From Gigaspora margarita (Eukaryota; Glomeromycota; Glomeromycetes; Diversisporales; Gigasporaceae), in the NCBI GenBank assembly GCA_009809945.1, contig WTPW01000420.1:62001-126000 (forward strand): DNA of 64,000 bases, written 5' to 3'. Of the stretch, positions 1-11,372 are shown in pieces. The notes under the pieces are model-generated. The model was not told where the DNA came from, ran no database searches, and worked only from the letters and a program-made list of their open reading frames with translations. Every line of letters begins with the position of its first letter. Position 1 is the first letter of the stretch. A program made the position numbers and the translations under genes.

Positions 1-175
1 TTTACATAAAATTTTTACGTAAATTTACNATTTTCTTATAGTGTGTAAAAAAATTGTAAATTTANGTAAAAATTTTATGTAANTTTACAATTTTCTTATG
101 GTATGTAAGAAAATCATAAATTTACATAAAAATTTTACGTAAATTTATGATTTTTCTGACGAACTGTAAGAATAC
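1..175. repeat. Tandem and inverted TTTACRTAAA repeats
   Basis: About three degenerate units of roughly 60 bp, each pairing a TTTACATAAA-type motif with TTTACGTAAATTTAC and a TTTTCTTA spacer. The motif is itself palindromic, so the block can be read as tandem or inverted. It is cut by the window edge and contains ambiguous bases. No coding potential is seen. Confidence 0.6.
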
Positions 176-1049
176 AGTCATTTCTCTTTTCCAATTTTTG
201 TATTGATTATATGCGATATATAATGCATAATTGTTTTATTGTATTCATTAGTAGTTCAAAATGGTTCGAACTGGTTTGTAATCTAATTATACCAAGCGCA
301 TATTGGACTATATTTTCGAAATATTTCGAAATATTTTAGGACTGAAAAACCAAGCTGGATCAGTAGATCTGTAGCCTGGGTCATACCAAGGACGCGTTTG
401 ACTAATATTTTCAAAATGTTTCAAAATGTTTCAATGATCATAGTACAAGATCAGATTAGATCTGTTTATTTTTTTTATTTATAATTTAGATCTTCTATCA
501 ATTTTTTTTTTGTTTCGTTTCCTTTTGTTTCCTTTTGTTTCCTTTTGTTTCCTTTTGTTTAGTATCGTTTTGTTTCATTTGTTTTTTCATTTTTTTTGTA
601 TTTTTTTTCTTTATTAATTTTTTTTATTTTAATTTTACAAAAACACTTTTTGACACTTTGCAAGAAATCTAGCGAATTTCTGACACCTTGCGCAAGGCAA
701 CACATTGTTGTTGTTCTAGTTGGTGTATTGTAGTTGGTGTCGTTGTTAGTGTCGTTGTTGGTGTCATCGTTGGTATTGTCGCTAGCTAGTATCATTGTTG
801 TTCTTGTGGAATAGCTTTTTGTGGGTGGTCTATTTGTTTTTCTTCTTTTGCGTTCGTATGGAGTGGTCTTGCTCGTTTCTCTTGCATTTGTACAGGGTGG
901 TCTTGCTCATTCTCTTGCGTTCATTAGGGGTCATATTAGGTGATTGTTCTCGTTTCTCTTGCGTTTGTACGGGGTGGTATAACACTAACACTTCTGAGAA
1001 ATAGTTTTTTTTTTGTTTTTTTTTACTTTACTATTTTTTTTAGAAAGTA

Positions 1050-1600
1050 GGAATATAAGCGAATATAAGTGACTATAAGCGAATATGTGCGAATATAAGC
1101 GAAGATGAGCGAATATAAGCAAATGTAATAGTTTATTTTTTTCGTTTTCATTTTTTTTCATAATTTTTTTCGGTTTCGTTTTTTGTTTTTTATTCTTTTT
1201 TTTACGTATTTTTTTAATTTTATTTTATTTTATTTATTCCTTACTTCTTTCAGAACTTTGAAAGAAAATGACGTAACTATTCCAGCACTTTACAAGAACA
1301 TCAATTCTAACTTCTCCGGCACTTTGCAAGAAGTAGCGAATATGTACAAATATAAGCAAATATGGGTGAATATAAGCAAATATAATAGTTTATTTTTTTT
1401 CGTTTTCATTTTTTTCGTTATTTTTTGGTTTCGTTTTTTGTTTTTTGCTTGTTTTCTTTTTTTTTACTTCAGAACTTTGCAAGAAAATGACGTAACTATT
1501 CTGGCACTTTACAAGAACACAAATTCAACTTCTCTGGCACTTTGCAAGAAGTAGCGAATATGAGCGAATATAAGCGAATATAAGCGAATATAATAGTTTG
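1050..1600. repeat. GAATATAAGC minisatellite blocks
   Basis: Runs of a 10-bp unit, GAATATAAGC with G/A variants, occur at about 1050-1125, 1335-1390 and 1555-1595. They are separated by near-duplicate segments containing CACTTTGCAAGAA and a T-rich stretch. Inverted counterparts (GCTTATATTC-like) lie at about 5020-5260 in the opposite arm. No gene is visible. Confidence 0.6.
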
Positions 1601-1669
1601 TTTTTTTTGTTTTCATTTTATTTTCGTTATTTTTTTTTAGTTTTGTTCTATTTTTTTTTGTCATTTTTT

Positions 1670-2285
1670 TTTTATAATAATATATAATAAAATATGTAAT
1701 ATTTAAAATATAATATATAATAAATAAAAAAATAAAATTTTATATTAAATTGCGAAAACTTGCGAATATTGTATATTTAATTTAAAATAATTTATAATAA
1801 AAAAAATTTTATAATAAATTGCGAAAACTTGTGAAAACTTGTGAAAACCTGTAAAACGTTCAGGTGATGGGTATTGATATATATCTAACTAGTTAGTAAT
1901 TGATGTATATCAATTTCAAATTTACTATGCCGTAAATATTTGTAATTATTACACTTTTGTAATACTCTGAAGTTACTATAGTATAAACTTTCATAATTAT
2001 TACCCTTACGTAATCCTCTGAACTAATCATAAGTTTTCGTAAGTTTACCCTGCATAAAAACTTGCGGAGGTTTACGCATATTTTTTTTTGCTGATGCATG
2101 ATAGTTAATAATCAACATTTTACAGATTTTCACAAGTTTCACAATTTATTATAAAATTTTATTTTTTAATTTATTATTATTATTATATATTATTTTAAAT
2201 TAAATATACAATATTCGCAAGTTTTTGCAATTTAATATAAAATTTTATTTTTTTATTTATTATTATATATTATATTTTAAAGGAA
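1670..2285. mobile_element. Palindromic MITE-like element
   Basis: The left half, with TAAATTGCGAAAACTTG motifs, is mirrored by CAAGTTTTTGCAATTTA in the right half. The arms are about 190 bp (1670-1860 and 2110-2285) around a roughly 250 bp core. The outermost parts are AT-only, so the ends and TSD cannot be fixed. There is no coding capacity. Confidence 0.5.
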
Positions 2286-2479
2286 AAATGTCATTAGCGA
2301 CATGTCGCCATGGCGACCCCTACATATGACCATATGATCGGCCAATCATTTTTAAGATTGTCGATCATATAAATGATCTGTTTTTTTTTTTTAAATTCTA
2401 AAACGCAATTTTTTTTTTATTTTATTTTTTTTTTTTTAAATTTTTTTAACGCGATTATTTTTTTTCTTTTAGTCATTTA

Positions 2480-3200
2480 TATTTTGTCGTTACTGGAGTT
2501 GTCACTAGAGTCATCGCTGGAGTCATTGTTGGAGTCGTTGTTGGAGTCGTCGTTAGAGCTGTCGTTGGAGCCTCTTTTTTGATAGTTCTTTCTGGAGGTT
2601 TGTAGTCTTTCGGTGAGTTCTTGTCAATTATCACTAGGTTCTTCTGGTAAGTTCTTCGGTGGTTCTTCGTCATTTTCAGTGGGTTCAGTGGGTTCAGTAA
2701 GCTCCTTCATCATTTTTCCTTATCGTTTTTCAGTGGATAATTTGGTCATTTTGTGGTGGGTTCATTTTTTGCCTCTTCGTCAATTTCGGTGGTTCTTCTG
2801 GTAAGTTCTTCAGTGGTTCTTTATCATTTTTTTGGTGAGTAATTTTGTTATTTTTCGGTAGGTTCGTTTAGTAGGTTCTGTCTCATGAATTTTTTAGTGA
2901 GTTCTTCCAATGGAGTTTTCGGTGGTCCTTTGTCGTTTTCAGTGGATTCTTCTGGTAAGTTCTTCGGTGATTCTTCGTCATTTTTTGGTGGGTGATTTTG
3001 TCGTTTTGCGGTGGGTTCATTCCTTTGTCTCTTCAATTTTCAGCAGGTTCTTCCTGTAAATTCTATTCGATCTTTCTTGTCATTTTTTGGTTCGATCGTC
3101 ATCGTTTCATCTCATTTTCATTTTTCTTTATCCTATTTTTCATTCCATTTTTCTTTCTATTTTTGTCCCGTTTTTCTTTCCATTTTTCTTCTGTTTTTCT
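2480..3200. repeat. GTTGGAGTC and TTCTTCGGTGG minisatellites
   Basis: At 2490-2575 a 9-bp unit (GTTGGAGTC and variants) repeats about nine times. At 2600-3060 a longer degenerate unit containing GGTAAGTTCTTCGGTGGTTC and TCGTCATTTT repeats several times. Further on the block becomes TTTTTCTTTCC-rich. ORFs here (Leu/Glu/Ser- or Pro/Glu-rich) are products of the repeats. Confidence 0.65.
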
Positions 3201-3206
3201 TTCCGT

Positions 3207-3600
3207 TTTCATTCTGTTTCTTCCTATGTATTCAACTAAAAAAAAATAAATTAATTTTAAAAAAAAAATTATTAAATTAAAAAAAAACCTAAAAAAAATT
3301 AAATAAAAAAAAAAATTAAATTAAACTCGTTTTCATTCCATTTCTTCATATTATTCGACTAAAAAAAATAAATTAATTTTAAAAAAGAAAAAAATTATTA
3401 AATTAAAAAAAAACTTAAAAAAAAAATAAAAAATAATTAAATAAAAAAAAATTAAATTAAACTCGTTTTTGTTCCATTTCTTCATATGTATTCGACTAAA
3501 AAAAAATAAATTAATTTTAAAAAAGAAAAAAATTAAATTAAAAAAAAAACTTAAAAAAAAAATAAAAAAAAATTCAATAAAAAAAAAATTAAATTAAATT
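3207..3600. repeat. Three tandem units of about 130 bp, A/T-tract rich
   Basis: Each unit has a CTCGTTTTCATTCCATTTC-like head, then ATTCGACTAAAAAAAAT, then long A tracts with AATTAAATT. Units begin near 3207, 3327 and 3462. The heads are nearly identical, which suggests recent tandem duplication. Confidence 0.65.
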
Positions 3601-3699
3601 TAGAAAAAAATAAAAAAAGCTGACCACGTGATCACTTTTGATTGGCCAATCACAGGGTCACCATGGCGATATGTCTCCATAAAATAACACCCTATTTTA

Positions 3700-4912
3700 A
3701 ATATTACATATTTTATTGCCATATTTTTGCGTAATAACACCTATCTGCGCGTTATTTTGAGTATATGCGCATTATTTAGAGTATGCGCATGTGTATTATT
3801 TTGAGACAATAAGTAATTTTTTACAAATTCTGGTTTTCTAAATAATGCGCATGCTGGCTATACTTTACAATTAAAAACTTTTACTTTAAGTAAAGTATGC
3901 CAGAGTAGAGTAATCCCAGAGATATCAAAATTATCTAAATCATTTGTATAGTAGTATTATCATTATATATAGATGAAACCTATCGGTAAATCAGAATAGG
4001 ATTTTATATAATTATTTTATAGAGTGTGCGCATTATTACAGGATGCGTATGAGCGTTATTTTGAGGTTCATCAGGAAAATAAATAAGGCGCAGATCTGCA
4101 CAAATCTGCGACCCTGGAAAATTTTAACCAATTTTGAAATAATTTGTGATCCAGTGGTCCAAACTTAACGATTTTGGTACCATTCGATTCGTCTCGATGA
4201 GCCGGATCGAATGGTGCCAAAATCGTCGAATTCCAATCACTAGAACACAAGAAACCCCCACCTAGGTGAATTTTAGAAACATCGAAAGATCTTGCCAACC
4301 AGAGGTCCAAATTTAATGATTTTGTACCATTCGATTCCTCTCGATGAGACGGTTCGAACGGTACCAAAAACGTCAAAATTGGATTACTGGTTAACAAGTT
4401 ATTCGCAAAAAACGATTCGCGGCGCATTTCTGTGCAGTTCTGCACAGAAAATTTAAAAATTTCTGCGCAGAACTGCGCAGAAATGCGCCGCGAATCATTT
4501 TTTGCGAATAACTTGTTAACTAGTGATCCAATTTTGACGTTTTTGGTACCTTTCAGACCGTCTCATCGAGAGGAATCGAATGGTACAAAATCATTAAATA
4601 TGGACCTCTGATTGGCAAGATCGTTCGATGTATCTAAAATTCACTTAGGTGGGATTTTCTTGTGTTTTAGTGATTGGAATTCGACGATTTTGGTACCATT
4701 CGATCCGGCTCATCGAGAAGAATCGAATGGTACCAAAATCGTTAAGTTTGGACCACTGGATTACAAATTATTTCAAAATTTGTTAAAATTTTCCATGTCG
4801 CAGATTTGTGCAGATCTGCACCTTATTTATTTTCCCGATGTTATATATAAAATTTTTAGGGGTCACAATTTTCTAAATAATGCTTATGAGCATTATTATG
4901 CGAAAATACGGT
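3700..4912. mobile_element. TIR element, GCGCATTATT family, with nested foldback
   Basis: The left end reads TTGCCATATTTTTGCGTAAT and is followed by several TGCGCATTATTTTGAG-type motifs. The right end, reverse complemented, reads ACCGTATTTTCGCATAATAA followed by TGCTCATAAGCATTATT. Related ends occur at 50356-51010 and about 61800-62215. A palindromic foldback element (4069-4840) lies inside. No transposase is visible. The element edges are approximate because no TSD is clear. Confidence 0.5.
4069..4840. mobile_element. Foldback element, nearly full-length palindrome
   Basis: The two halves (4069-4446 and 4455-4840) are inverted copies along their whole length. They meet at AGAAAATTTAAAAATTTCTG. 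Each half holds two copies of a palindrome around TGGTACCATTCGAT with GTCTCGATGAG, plus a GCAGATCTGCACAAATCTGC tract near the end. The 124-codon and 104-codon ORFs that cross it are translations of the same repeat in opposite orientation, so they are not genes. Confidence 0.7.
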
Positions 4913-6027
4913 ATATATTATTATAAAAAAAAATGACAAAAAAAATAAAACCAAAAAAGAACAAACCCAAAAAAAATAATGAAAATAAAATGAAAATGAA
5001 AAAAAATAAACTATTTTATTTGCTTATATTTGCTTATATTTACTTATTTTCAATTATATTCGCTTTTGTGCAAAGTTCTAAAAAAATTAAGAAATAAATA
5101 AAATAAAATAAAATTAAAAATTAAATAATAAAAAAGAACAAAAAACAAAAAATGAACCTGAAAAAAATAACGAAAAAAAAATGAAAATGAAAAAAATAAA
5201 CTATTATTTTTGCTTCTATTCGCTCATATTCACTTCTATTTGCTTATATTCGCTTATTTTTACTACTTTCTAAAAAAATAGTAAGTAAAAAAAATAAAAA
5301 AACTATTTCTCAGAAGTGTTAGTATTATATTACCTGTACAAATGCAAGAGAAACAAGAAAATTACCCATACGATCCCGTATGAATGCAAGAGAATAAGCA
5401 ATACCACCCCATATGAATGCAAGAGAAACAAGCAAGACTACCCCGTATAAATGCAATAGAAGAAAAACAAATGGACCACATACAAGAACACTAAAAATCT
5501 ATGCAATACCATCTACAAGAATACCGAGAGGCATGTAAAGCCATTCTACAAGAACACCAATGACACTAGCTAGTGACAATTCCAACGACGACACAAATGA
5601 TGACATCAACAACAACACTAGCAATGACACCAACTAGGACAACACCAATGCGTTGCCTTGTGCAAGGTGTCAGAAAGTTACTATATTTCATGCCAAAAAG
5701 TGTTTTTTTGTAGAAATAAAATAAAAAAAATTAAAAAATAATAAATAAAAGAAAAAAAATGAAAAAATAAATGAAACAAAATGATACTAAATGAAATGAA
5801 ACGTAACAAAAAAAAACAAAATGAAAATGAAAAAACAATGTAAAAGTGATAGAAGATCTAAATTATAAACAAAAAAAATAACAAAGATCTAATCTGATCT
5901 TGTATTATGATCATCAAAATATTTTAAAACATTTCAAAAATATTAATCAAATATTTCTTGGTATGATTCAGGATACAGATCTACTGATCTAGCCCAGTCT
6001 TAAAATATTTTGAATATATTTGAAATA

Positions 6028-6142
6028 NNNNNNNNNNNNNNNNNNNNNNNNNNNNNNNNNNNNNNNNNNNNNNNNNNNNNNNNNNNNNNNNNNNNNNNNN
6101 NNNNNNNNNNNNNNNNNNNNNNNNNNNNNNNNNNNNNNNNNN
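6028..6142. other. Assembly gap
   Basis: A run of 115 N, followed at once by a T homopolymer. It removes the outer end of the large inverted repeat to its left. Confidence 0.99.
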
Positions 6143-6144
6143 AA

Positions 6145-6171
<27 letters not shown>

Positions 6172-6175
<4 letters not shown>

Positions 6176-6900
6176 GGTGATAGTCAAAACATTATGTAAT
6201 CATTAAAGATCTGTTAATCATTATATATTGTTTCAAATAATTCTGATTATAATCAATTTCTAGATATATAATGATTTAATATAAAAAATGATATATATTG
6301 ATTTAGATATATATTGATTTTTATCCAATTAATCGATATATAATGATATTTTATAATTGATATAAAATGATTAAATGTTATATATCGATCAATATCTATA
6401 TATAAAATTTGCGGATGTTATATAAAGCAGTTTGTATTTGGAAATAGGTTAGGATAAATTAAATAAAATAAAAGTATAAAAGTAGTTCATTTAAGAACAG
6501 TTTAATTTTAAAGGCTTTAAGATTACTAAGTTTGAAGTTGATAATATTATTTGAAGCTTTTTGATTATTATTAAAGTATAACTAAGTAGAGTTCCAATTA
6601 AAATAATAAGTGAAGTGAAACTATTTATTAGTACATTGCTAAGAGAACCATAAAACTATAATATGAGCTTTGCAAATATAGTTGCCTCTTTCTAATCTGA
6701 ACAGGCTATTCCAAGAGATTTTGTTCAGTATAGAAAAAGGTCAGAATACAAAATTTCTCTTTCTAAACCAAATACTAATAGAAATTTCAGTATATAAAGA
6801 GTAACCAATAAAATTAAACTCATGTGACCTGAAATAAGCTAGTTTCAAAAATAAGCTACTCTCACAATCAATTATGCTTACTACATATATAAATTGATTA
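6172..6900. other. No gene seen; AT-rich spacer
   Basis: Degenerate TATATATTGAT-type repeats at 6240-6410 (ATATATCGATCAATAT and similar), then unstructured AT-rich sequence. ORFs are short and lack codon bias. Confidence 0.5.
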
Positions 6901-6902
6901 CT

Positions 6903-7116
6903 GTATCCTATCATGAATAAGCACCCCCTTTTTTGAAATTTTAAACTCAACGTTCTTGATAACTATCTTATCAAACTTAATAAAAATTTTTTTATTTATA
7001 TTTTATAGATCTATAAAATTTAAATAAAAAAAATTTTATTAAGTTTGTTAAGATAGTTATCAAGAACGTTGAGCTTGAAATTTCAAAAAAGGGGGTGCTT
7101 ATTCATGATAGGATAC
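6903..7116. mobile_element. Hairpin MITE with GCACCCCCTTTTTT arms
   Basis: An almost perfect palindrome. The left arm starts GTATCCTATCATGAATAAGC and the right arm ends with its complement. The two halves meet near 7010. Arms of about 105 bp also share TTGATAACTATCTTA and AACGTTCTTGA. The near-identity of the arms implies recent origin or gene conversion. Confidence 0.7.
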
Positions 7117-7124
7117 GGTATGAG

Positions 7125-7363
7125 CACTTAATTAAACTTATTATAGAGATCAAAATATATATATTATAAAATTTCATATAAATTGGATAACTATTTATTT
7201 TTAACTTTTAATTTTTATGTTCAACAGAAAAAATTGATTTTTTTTTAAAAAAAACATATTTGTTGAACATAAAAATTAAAAGTCAAATAATAAAAATTAT
7301 CTAATTTTATGAAAATTTTAGGATATATGTATTTTGATCTCTCGAATAAGTTTACTTAAGCAT
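7125..7363. mobile_element. Second hairpin element next to the first
   Basis: An inverted repeat centred near 7240. TTATGTTCAACAGAAAAAAT on the left pairs with TTTGTTGAACATAAAAATTA on the right. The outer arms AACTTATTATAGAGATCAAA and TTTGATCTCTCGAATAAGTT also pair. It lies only about 10 bp from the preceding hairpin, so the two may be one insertion split by a later event. Confidence 0.6.
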
Positions 7364-7399
7364 TTATAATCGATTTACATAGTACTATGTAGTGACTAT

Positions 7400-8030
7400 A
7401 ATCAATTGACCAAAATAACTTTATAAGCTACTTCTGATTTTTTGTATTCAAAATCAGGCAAAAAAAGGTAGCATTATTTTGAGAACATATGGTAATACAA
7501 CATATTTATTTATTTATTGTTATAAATTTGAAAATAGGCTACCTCTTTGTTGTGCCTTAAATTTTATTCATAATACAAAATAAATTTATTTAAATAAAAT
7601 ATTATATATACTGATTAATTTGTGTTTGGATTTGGATAATAAAATTTATTATATGAATTTGGTATATCCAAAGTAAATAAATAAATTATTTTTCTGATAA
7701 TTTTAGTTCGATATATTAAGAGTTCAGTATATAGAGAGCTGAATTAGAGAAAGGTGATTGTATTTTTAATTACCATTTTGAATATGATTAGCACTATAGC
7801 TATATTATTACTATATTTGGAATAAATAATAAGTAAACAATATATTATCAAATCTAATAATAACTTTATAAAAAATTTTTTTATACTAAGTAAATATTTT
7901 TGGTTTTATATAAAGTTGTAAAGCAGGTTTTTATAGCTCTACTACTAACAAATCATTAAAATTAGACTAGTAAATAAGAAGTTATAAGTAAATATGTTTT
8001 TAAATATCTTTAATTAATACTAGTCCTAAG
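7400..8030. other. No gene seen
   Basis: AT-rich sequence without repeat structure, apart from short similarities (AGGCTACCTCTTTGTTGTGCC-like) to sequence near 6680. No reading frame stands out. Confidence 0.5.
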
Positions 8031-8037
8031 GGGCATA

Positions 8038-8367
8038 TGGGGTGTTCTCTTTTAAAAGGGCCCATTTTTACATATATTTTATTTTGAGATAATTGAGTTT
8101 AACCGTTTGTTTTGATTTCAGACTGATCTGGGAATAATCAAATTTCACGATTTTAATTGATTAAATGTAACAGGTGACTATCAGATAATCTCATGATGTG
8201 CTTGGCCTTGGACAACTTCATGTAATATTTCTTTTACATTATTTCTATTTTTTATTATGCAAATCGACTTTCATTTATAATTGAAAAATATTAATTTATA
8301 TAAATATAACGAAAACTCATTTTTCAAAAAAATGTAAAAATGTGCCCTTTTAAAAGGAAATACCCTA
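8038..8367. mobile_element. Tc1/mariner-like MITE, TA-flanked
   Basis: The left end TGGGGTGTTCTCTTTTAAAA and the right end, reverse complemented, TAGGGTATTTCCTTTTAAAA both continue into GGGCNCATTTTTACAT. This gives a TIR of about 38 bp. Each end abuts TA, the TSD expected of Tc1/mariner. The 330 bp interior is non-coding. Confidence 0.6.
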
Positions 8368-8394
8368 TATGAAAGAGATCCGGGCATTCAGACT

Positions 8395-8655
8395 AACTTG
8401 TGTTGTACTGCAGATGTCTGGTGAATCAGTTGGGATTGGTCAAGGAGCAAATAAGATCAGAGGGTTTAAATAGGCAATTCCCTTAGTTGGGTTGCAGGTA
8501 TGGCAGCTAGTGTAGAACCTTTGGGCAGACCACTTAAATTAGATACCAAAAGTGTACGTGTGGCTAGTTGTACCTTCATCCCTGTATAATTTCTGATGAG
8601 TAAACTGAATAAACACTATCCCCCAAGATGGGCACTTTGAAAGCAAAAAAAAAAT
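8395..8655 (+). repeat. SINE-like dispersed repeat, copy 1
   Basis: The segment with GGTTTAAATAGGCAATTCCC, TAGTTGGGTTGCAGGTATGG and CAGACCACTTAAATTAG is also found at about 31790-32090, about 80 percent identical by eye. Copy 1 ends in an A run after CACTTTGAAAGC. Size and A-rich 3' end fit a SINE, but no clear tRNA A and B boxes are seen. It could be the 3' tail of a longer retroelement. Confidence 0.5.
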
Positions 8656-8680
8656 ATCTTTAATTAATAATCTGCCAGTT

Positions 8681-9143
8681 AACTAGAAAGTGATTATAGT
8701 GTAACATAATGCAGATCACATATAAAAATCACTATAGGCAAAATATAGTGTGCTTCCATCTAAAAAAATTTATACCAAGTTAACAATATATGTCCTCTAA
8801 TTAAAAGTTGTAGAGCTCATCAAGGTGCATCTAATAGTAATTAGATCATCCAAATTAGCCCAATGGATGGCAAAATCTTGTCAAAAATTAATTGGCTGAC
8901 TAAACAATATAGAGATTTTATGTAGTTAGCCAATCATTTTTTAATGATATCATGCCATCCACTAGGCAATTTGGATAATCTAACTACTATTAGATGCATC
9001 TCAATGAGCTTTACAACTTTCAATTAGTGGATATGTATCATTAACTTAGTAAGAATTTTTTTAGATAGAAGCACACCATATTTTGCCTATAGTGATTTTC
9101 ATATGTAATCTGCATTATATTATACTATGATTACTCTCCAATT
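8681..9143. mobile_element. Palindromic element related to the 29 kb element
   Basis: Inverted arms run from AACTAGAAAGTGATTATAGT to the matching ATGATTACTCTCCAATT. They share ATAATGCAGATCACATAT, CACTATAGGCAAAATATAG and TCTAATAGTAATTAGAT with their inverse forms. The core holds AAAAATTAATTGGCTGAC. Internal AAAGTTGTAGAGCTCAT followed by AAATTAGCCCAATGGAT also occurs in the 29052-29973 element, so these are related families. Confidence 0.65.
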
Positions 9144-9149
9144 AAATCA

Positions 9150-10430
9150 TATAAAATTTTATATATAAAGACCTAATTCAAATTTTGTACTGTATTCTTT
9201 ATATATTTAGTTTGCTCTAATTTTAAATATAAACTAATGCCAATCTTATCTAAATTGGCGATTAATAAATTTTCATATAGGTTGTAAAACTTGGTATTGT
9301 TCTGGTATAAAGTATAGAAAGGAATATAGGTGTTGGTATAGTCAAAGTTAAGAAAAGAAGCAGAAATATGTTAATTGGCTAGTTGATTAGCACGATTATT
9401 AGAGTGGGCTTAAACTTTTTGTAATATTAGTTGGATATTATTTTTATTTATTTTTTTTAAAATATTAAAGGTAAGATATAACCATGCAAATATACATAGA
9501 TAGGCCAGATTAATTATAAAATTACCAAAAATAGAATAATCTGCAGAAAAAACCTCAAAAATAAGTAAAAATTACTAAAATAGAAAAGATCTGCATAAAA
9601 ATCTTCAAAAATAAGCAATTTAATACCTGACCTATCTATTTATATTTTGGGGTCCTAGTAAGACCTTGCTTTTATCTTTATTAAGTTTAATAGAAACTTT
9701 TTACAATTCTGAAAGAAATTTCATTTTGTTAAATATAATACTAAAAATAAAAATTCAGACATATATATAAGTAAATTTAAATACTTATCTGTGGCCTAAA
9801 CCTACTAGAGTGGCCAAGTCTTACCTAGATTTGGGTATATGTAAGAATATCAAATAGAGATGTAGAAAATTTATCTATTTGTACAACCAAGTTTCAATTT
9901 TGTACATTGATATATTAGAAATATGATTCCAATTATCTTGTAAATTATTAGAAGAATTTGTGCAAGGAATATATTAGAAAAAGAAGGTGAAGGTTGAGAG
10001 TGTAGCACGTGATTTTGAGATCTAGAAATGCATTATAAAATCCAAATATTTGTATAATTTTGTTGGTTGATATATGAAATAGTAAGAGAGCAGGCAGATT
10101 TAGAAGATGAGGTAAATTCATATAGAGTAAAAATAATATCTAGAGGCATAAAACCAGATAAAGTAGAGAACAGCGAGAGTAGGTTAGAAAGTTGATGAAT
10201 TTGAAAGCTATCCAAATTCATAATTTGAGTATAAATGTTTTTGCAACTAGATTAGAGATTTCAATAGTGATACAGGTCAATAAAAAAATTGTGGGCTGAG
10301 GCTGATTCCAAAAAAGCTCAGGCTGGTCAACTAGGCTGACATTTTGCTAGTGTAATTTTTTTTGATTAGAATTAGTCAATATTTATCTATATTAAACATA
10401 TAAAAGGCCATCAGAAAATTTTTTGTCAAA
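9150..10430. other. No gene seen
   Basis: AT-rich. A small direct duplication at about 9525-9620 repeats AATAGAATAATCTGCAGAAAA and AATAGAAAAGATCTGCATAAA-like stretches, 60-70 bp apart. No coding bias. Confidence 0.45.
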
Positions 10431-10659
10431 TTCTACAGTGCAGACAACCTAGTCTTGACCAATAAAATTGATAACATTCAAATTGCTAATCCTTCTTCAA
10501 AAAAAATAGTAACCAAAAAATACTATTTTAAAATGTTAATTCAAAACAAGCTAAACACTTTCACGTTGTTAGAATTTTGTAAATTTAATTTTAAAAAAAT
10601 AATAGAGGTTGGAAGTTAGAACAATTTTATAAGTAAACATGAAATTTGGTCGCTTCACA

Positions 10660-10830
10660 TATACTATTAAACCAAGAAATTTGGCTATCTTAAATATAAA
10701 AAATTTGGCCAGTTTATTCATACTATTAATTTGGCTGCTTTAAATATAAGAAATTTGGCCAGTTTATTTATAGTATATATTAATTTGGCCACTATATATA
10801 AAAATTTGGCATATATATATTAAACTAAAA
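10660..10830. repeat. Subterminal AAATTTGGC tandem repeats, left
   Basis: Five or six units containing AAATTTGGCCA or AAATTTGGCTG, spaced 25-45 bp apart with ATATA-rich linkers. They are mirrored at 12630-12765. Repeats placed like this on both flanks of a TIR element are consistent with transposase-binding sites (inference). Confidence 0.6.
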
Positions 10831-10989
10831 GACTTTCGCATTATTGTTAGATATTTAGGAAAAGTTATTCAATCTTTGTATTTCATGTGGCTAGAGCTAC
10901 ATCACCAAAATTTGCAGACTGATTTATATCGAAAGCTATTACCTGATTATTATCAATATATAACCCCACTATAGATAACAATATATAAT

Positions 10990-11344
10990 CAAAATTCACA
11001 AATTTTAGCTAAATTTTAAAGCTGATTTTCTCGATAACTAATGATTAGAATTAGCTCAAATTTTTATTGTAAATAATATTGATATCAGACTATAACATAC
11101 TAAAATTTTAGTAAATTTAACCTGGTAGTTCATGAGTAATTGCTTGCATATGATAGTCAATTTTTTAAAAAAATTGACAATTGTATACAAGCAAATACTC
11201 AAGAACTGCCAAGTCAAATTTGCTAAATTTTAGTATATTATAGTCTGATATCGATATTATTTACAATAAAAATTGGAGCTAATTCTAATCGTTAGTTATC
11301 AAGGAAATCAACTTTAAAATTTAGCTAAAATTTGCGAATTTTTA
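10990..11344. mobile_element. Palindromic element nested in the 10.4-12.8 kb element
   Basis: Arms of about 175 bp meet at 11160-11178 (GTCAATTTTTTAAAAAAATT). They share ATATTATTTACAATAAAAAT, TAGTATATTATAGTCTGATA and AATTTTAGCTAAATTTTAAA in inverse orientation. The arms are about 85 percent identical by eye. Confidence 0.6.
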
Positions 11345-11372
11345 AACTATTAATATTAATTAAATTTTTATA

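Larger units (their letters stand above)
2291..3682. mobile_element. TIR element with CGCCATGGCGA ends
   Basis: The left end carries CATGTCGCCATGGCGACC followed by GGCCAATCA. The right end carries the reverse complement form, GGCCAATCACAGGGTCACC then ATGGCGATATGTC. This gives imperfect TIRs of about 45 bp. The interior is minisatellite and A/T tracts, so the element is non-autonomous. Each end holds a CCAAT-box-like GGCCAATCA. Confidence 0.5.
300..6027. mobile_element. Large inverted-repeat composite element, right end in gap
   Basis: The sequence from about 320 to 1690 reappears in inverse orientation from about 6027 back to 4920. Shared landmarks are GATCAGTAGATCTGTA, CAAGATCAGATTAGATCT, AATTTAGATCTTCTATCA, the CCTTGCGCAAGG-type block, the GAATATAAGC minisatellite and the innermost TATAATAATATATA. 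The arms are about 1.1-1.4 kb and flank a 3.2 kb interior made of separate TIR elements. The right end runs into an N-run, so the terminus and any TSD cannot be read. No transposase-like reading frame is seen. The arms contain TTTCC/TTTTG and TTGGTGTCG low-complexity tracts that create spurious ORFs. It is either a giant foldback element or two inverted copies of one element. Confidence 0.6.

Noticed and set aside
2373..3280. Several small ORFs with LES or TPTTT repeats
   Set aside because: Products of 9-bp and longer minisatellites with no start context or neighbouring exons.
4071..4926. 124-codon minus and 104-codon plus ORFs with similar peptides
   Set aside because: They are the two arms of one foldback element read in opposite directions. 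The similarity is due to the inverted repeat, not to paralogous genes.
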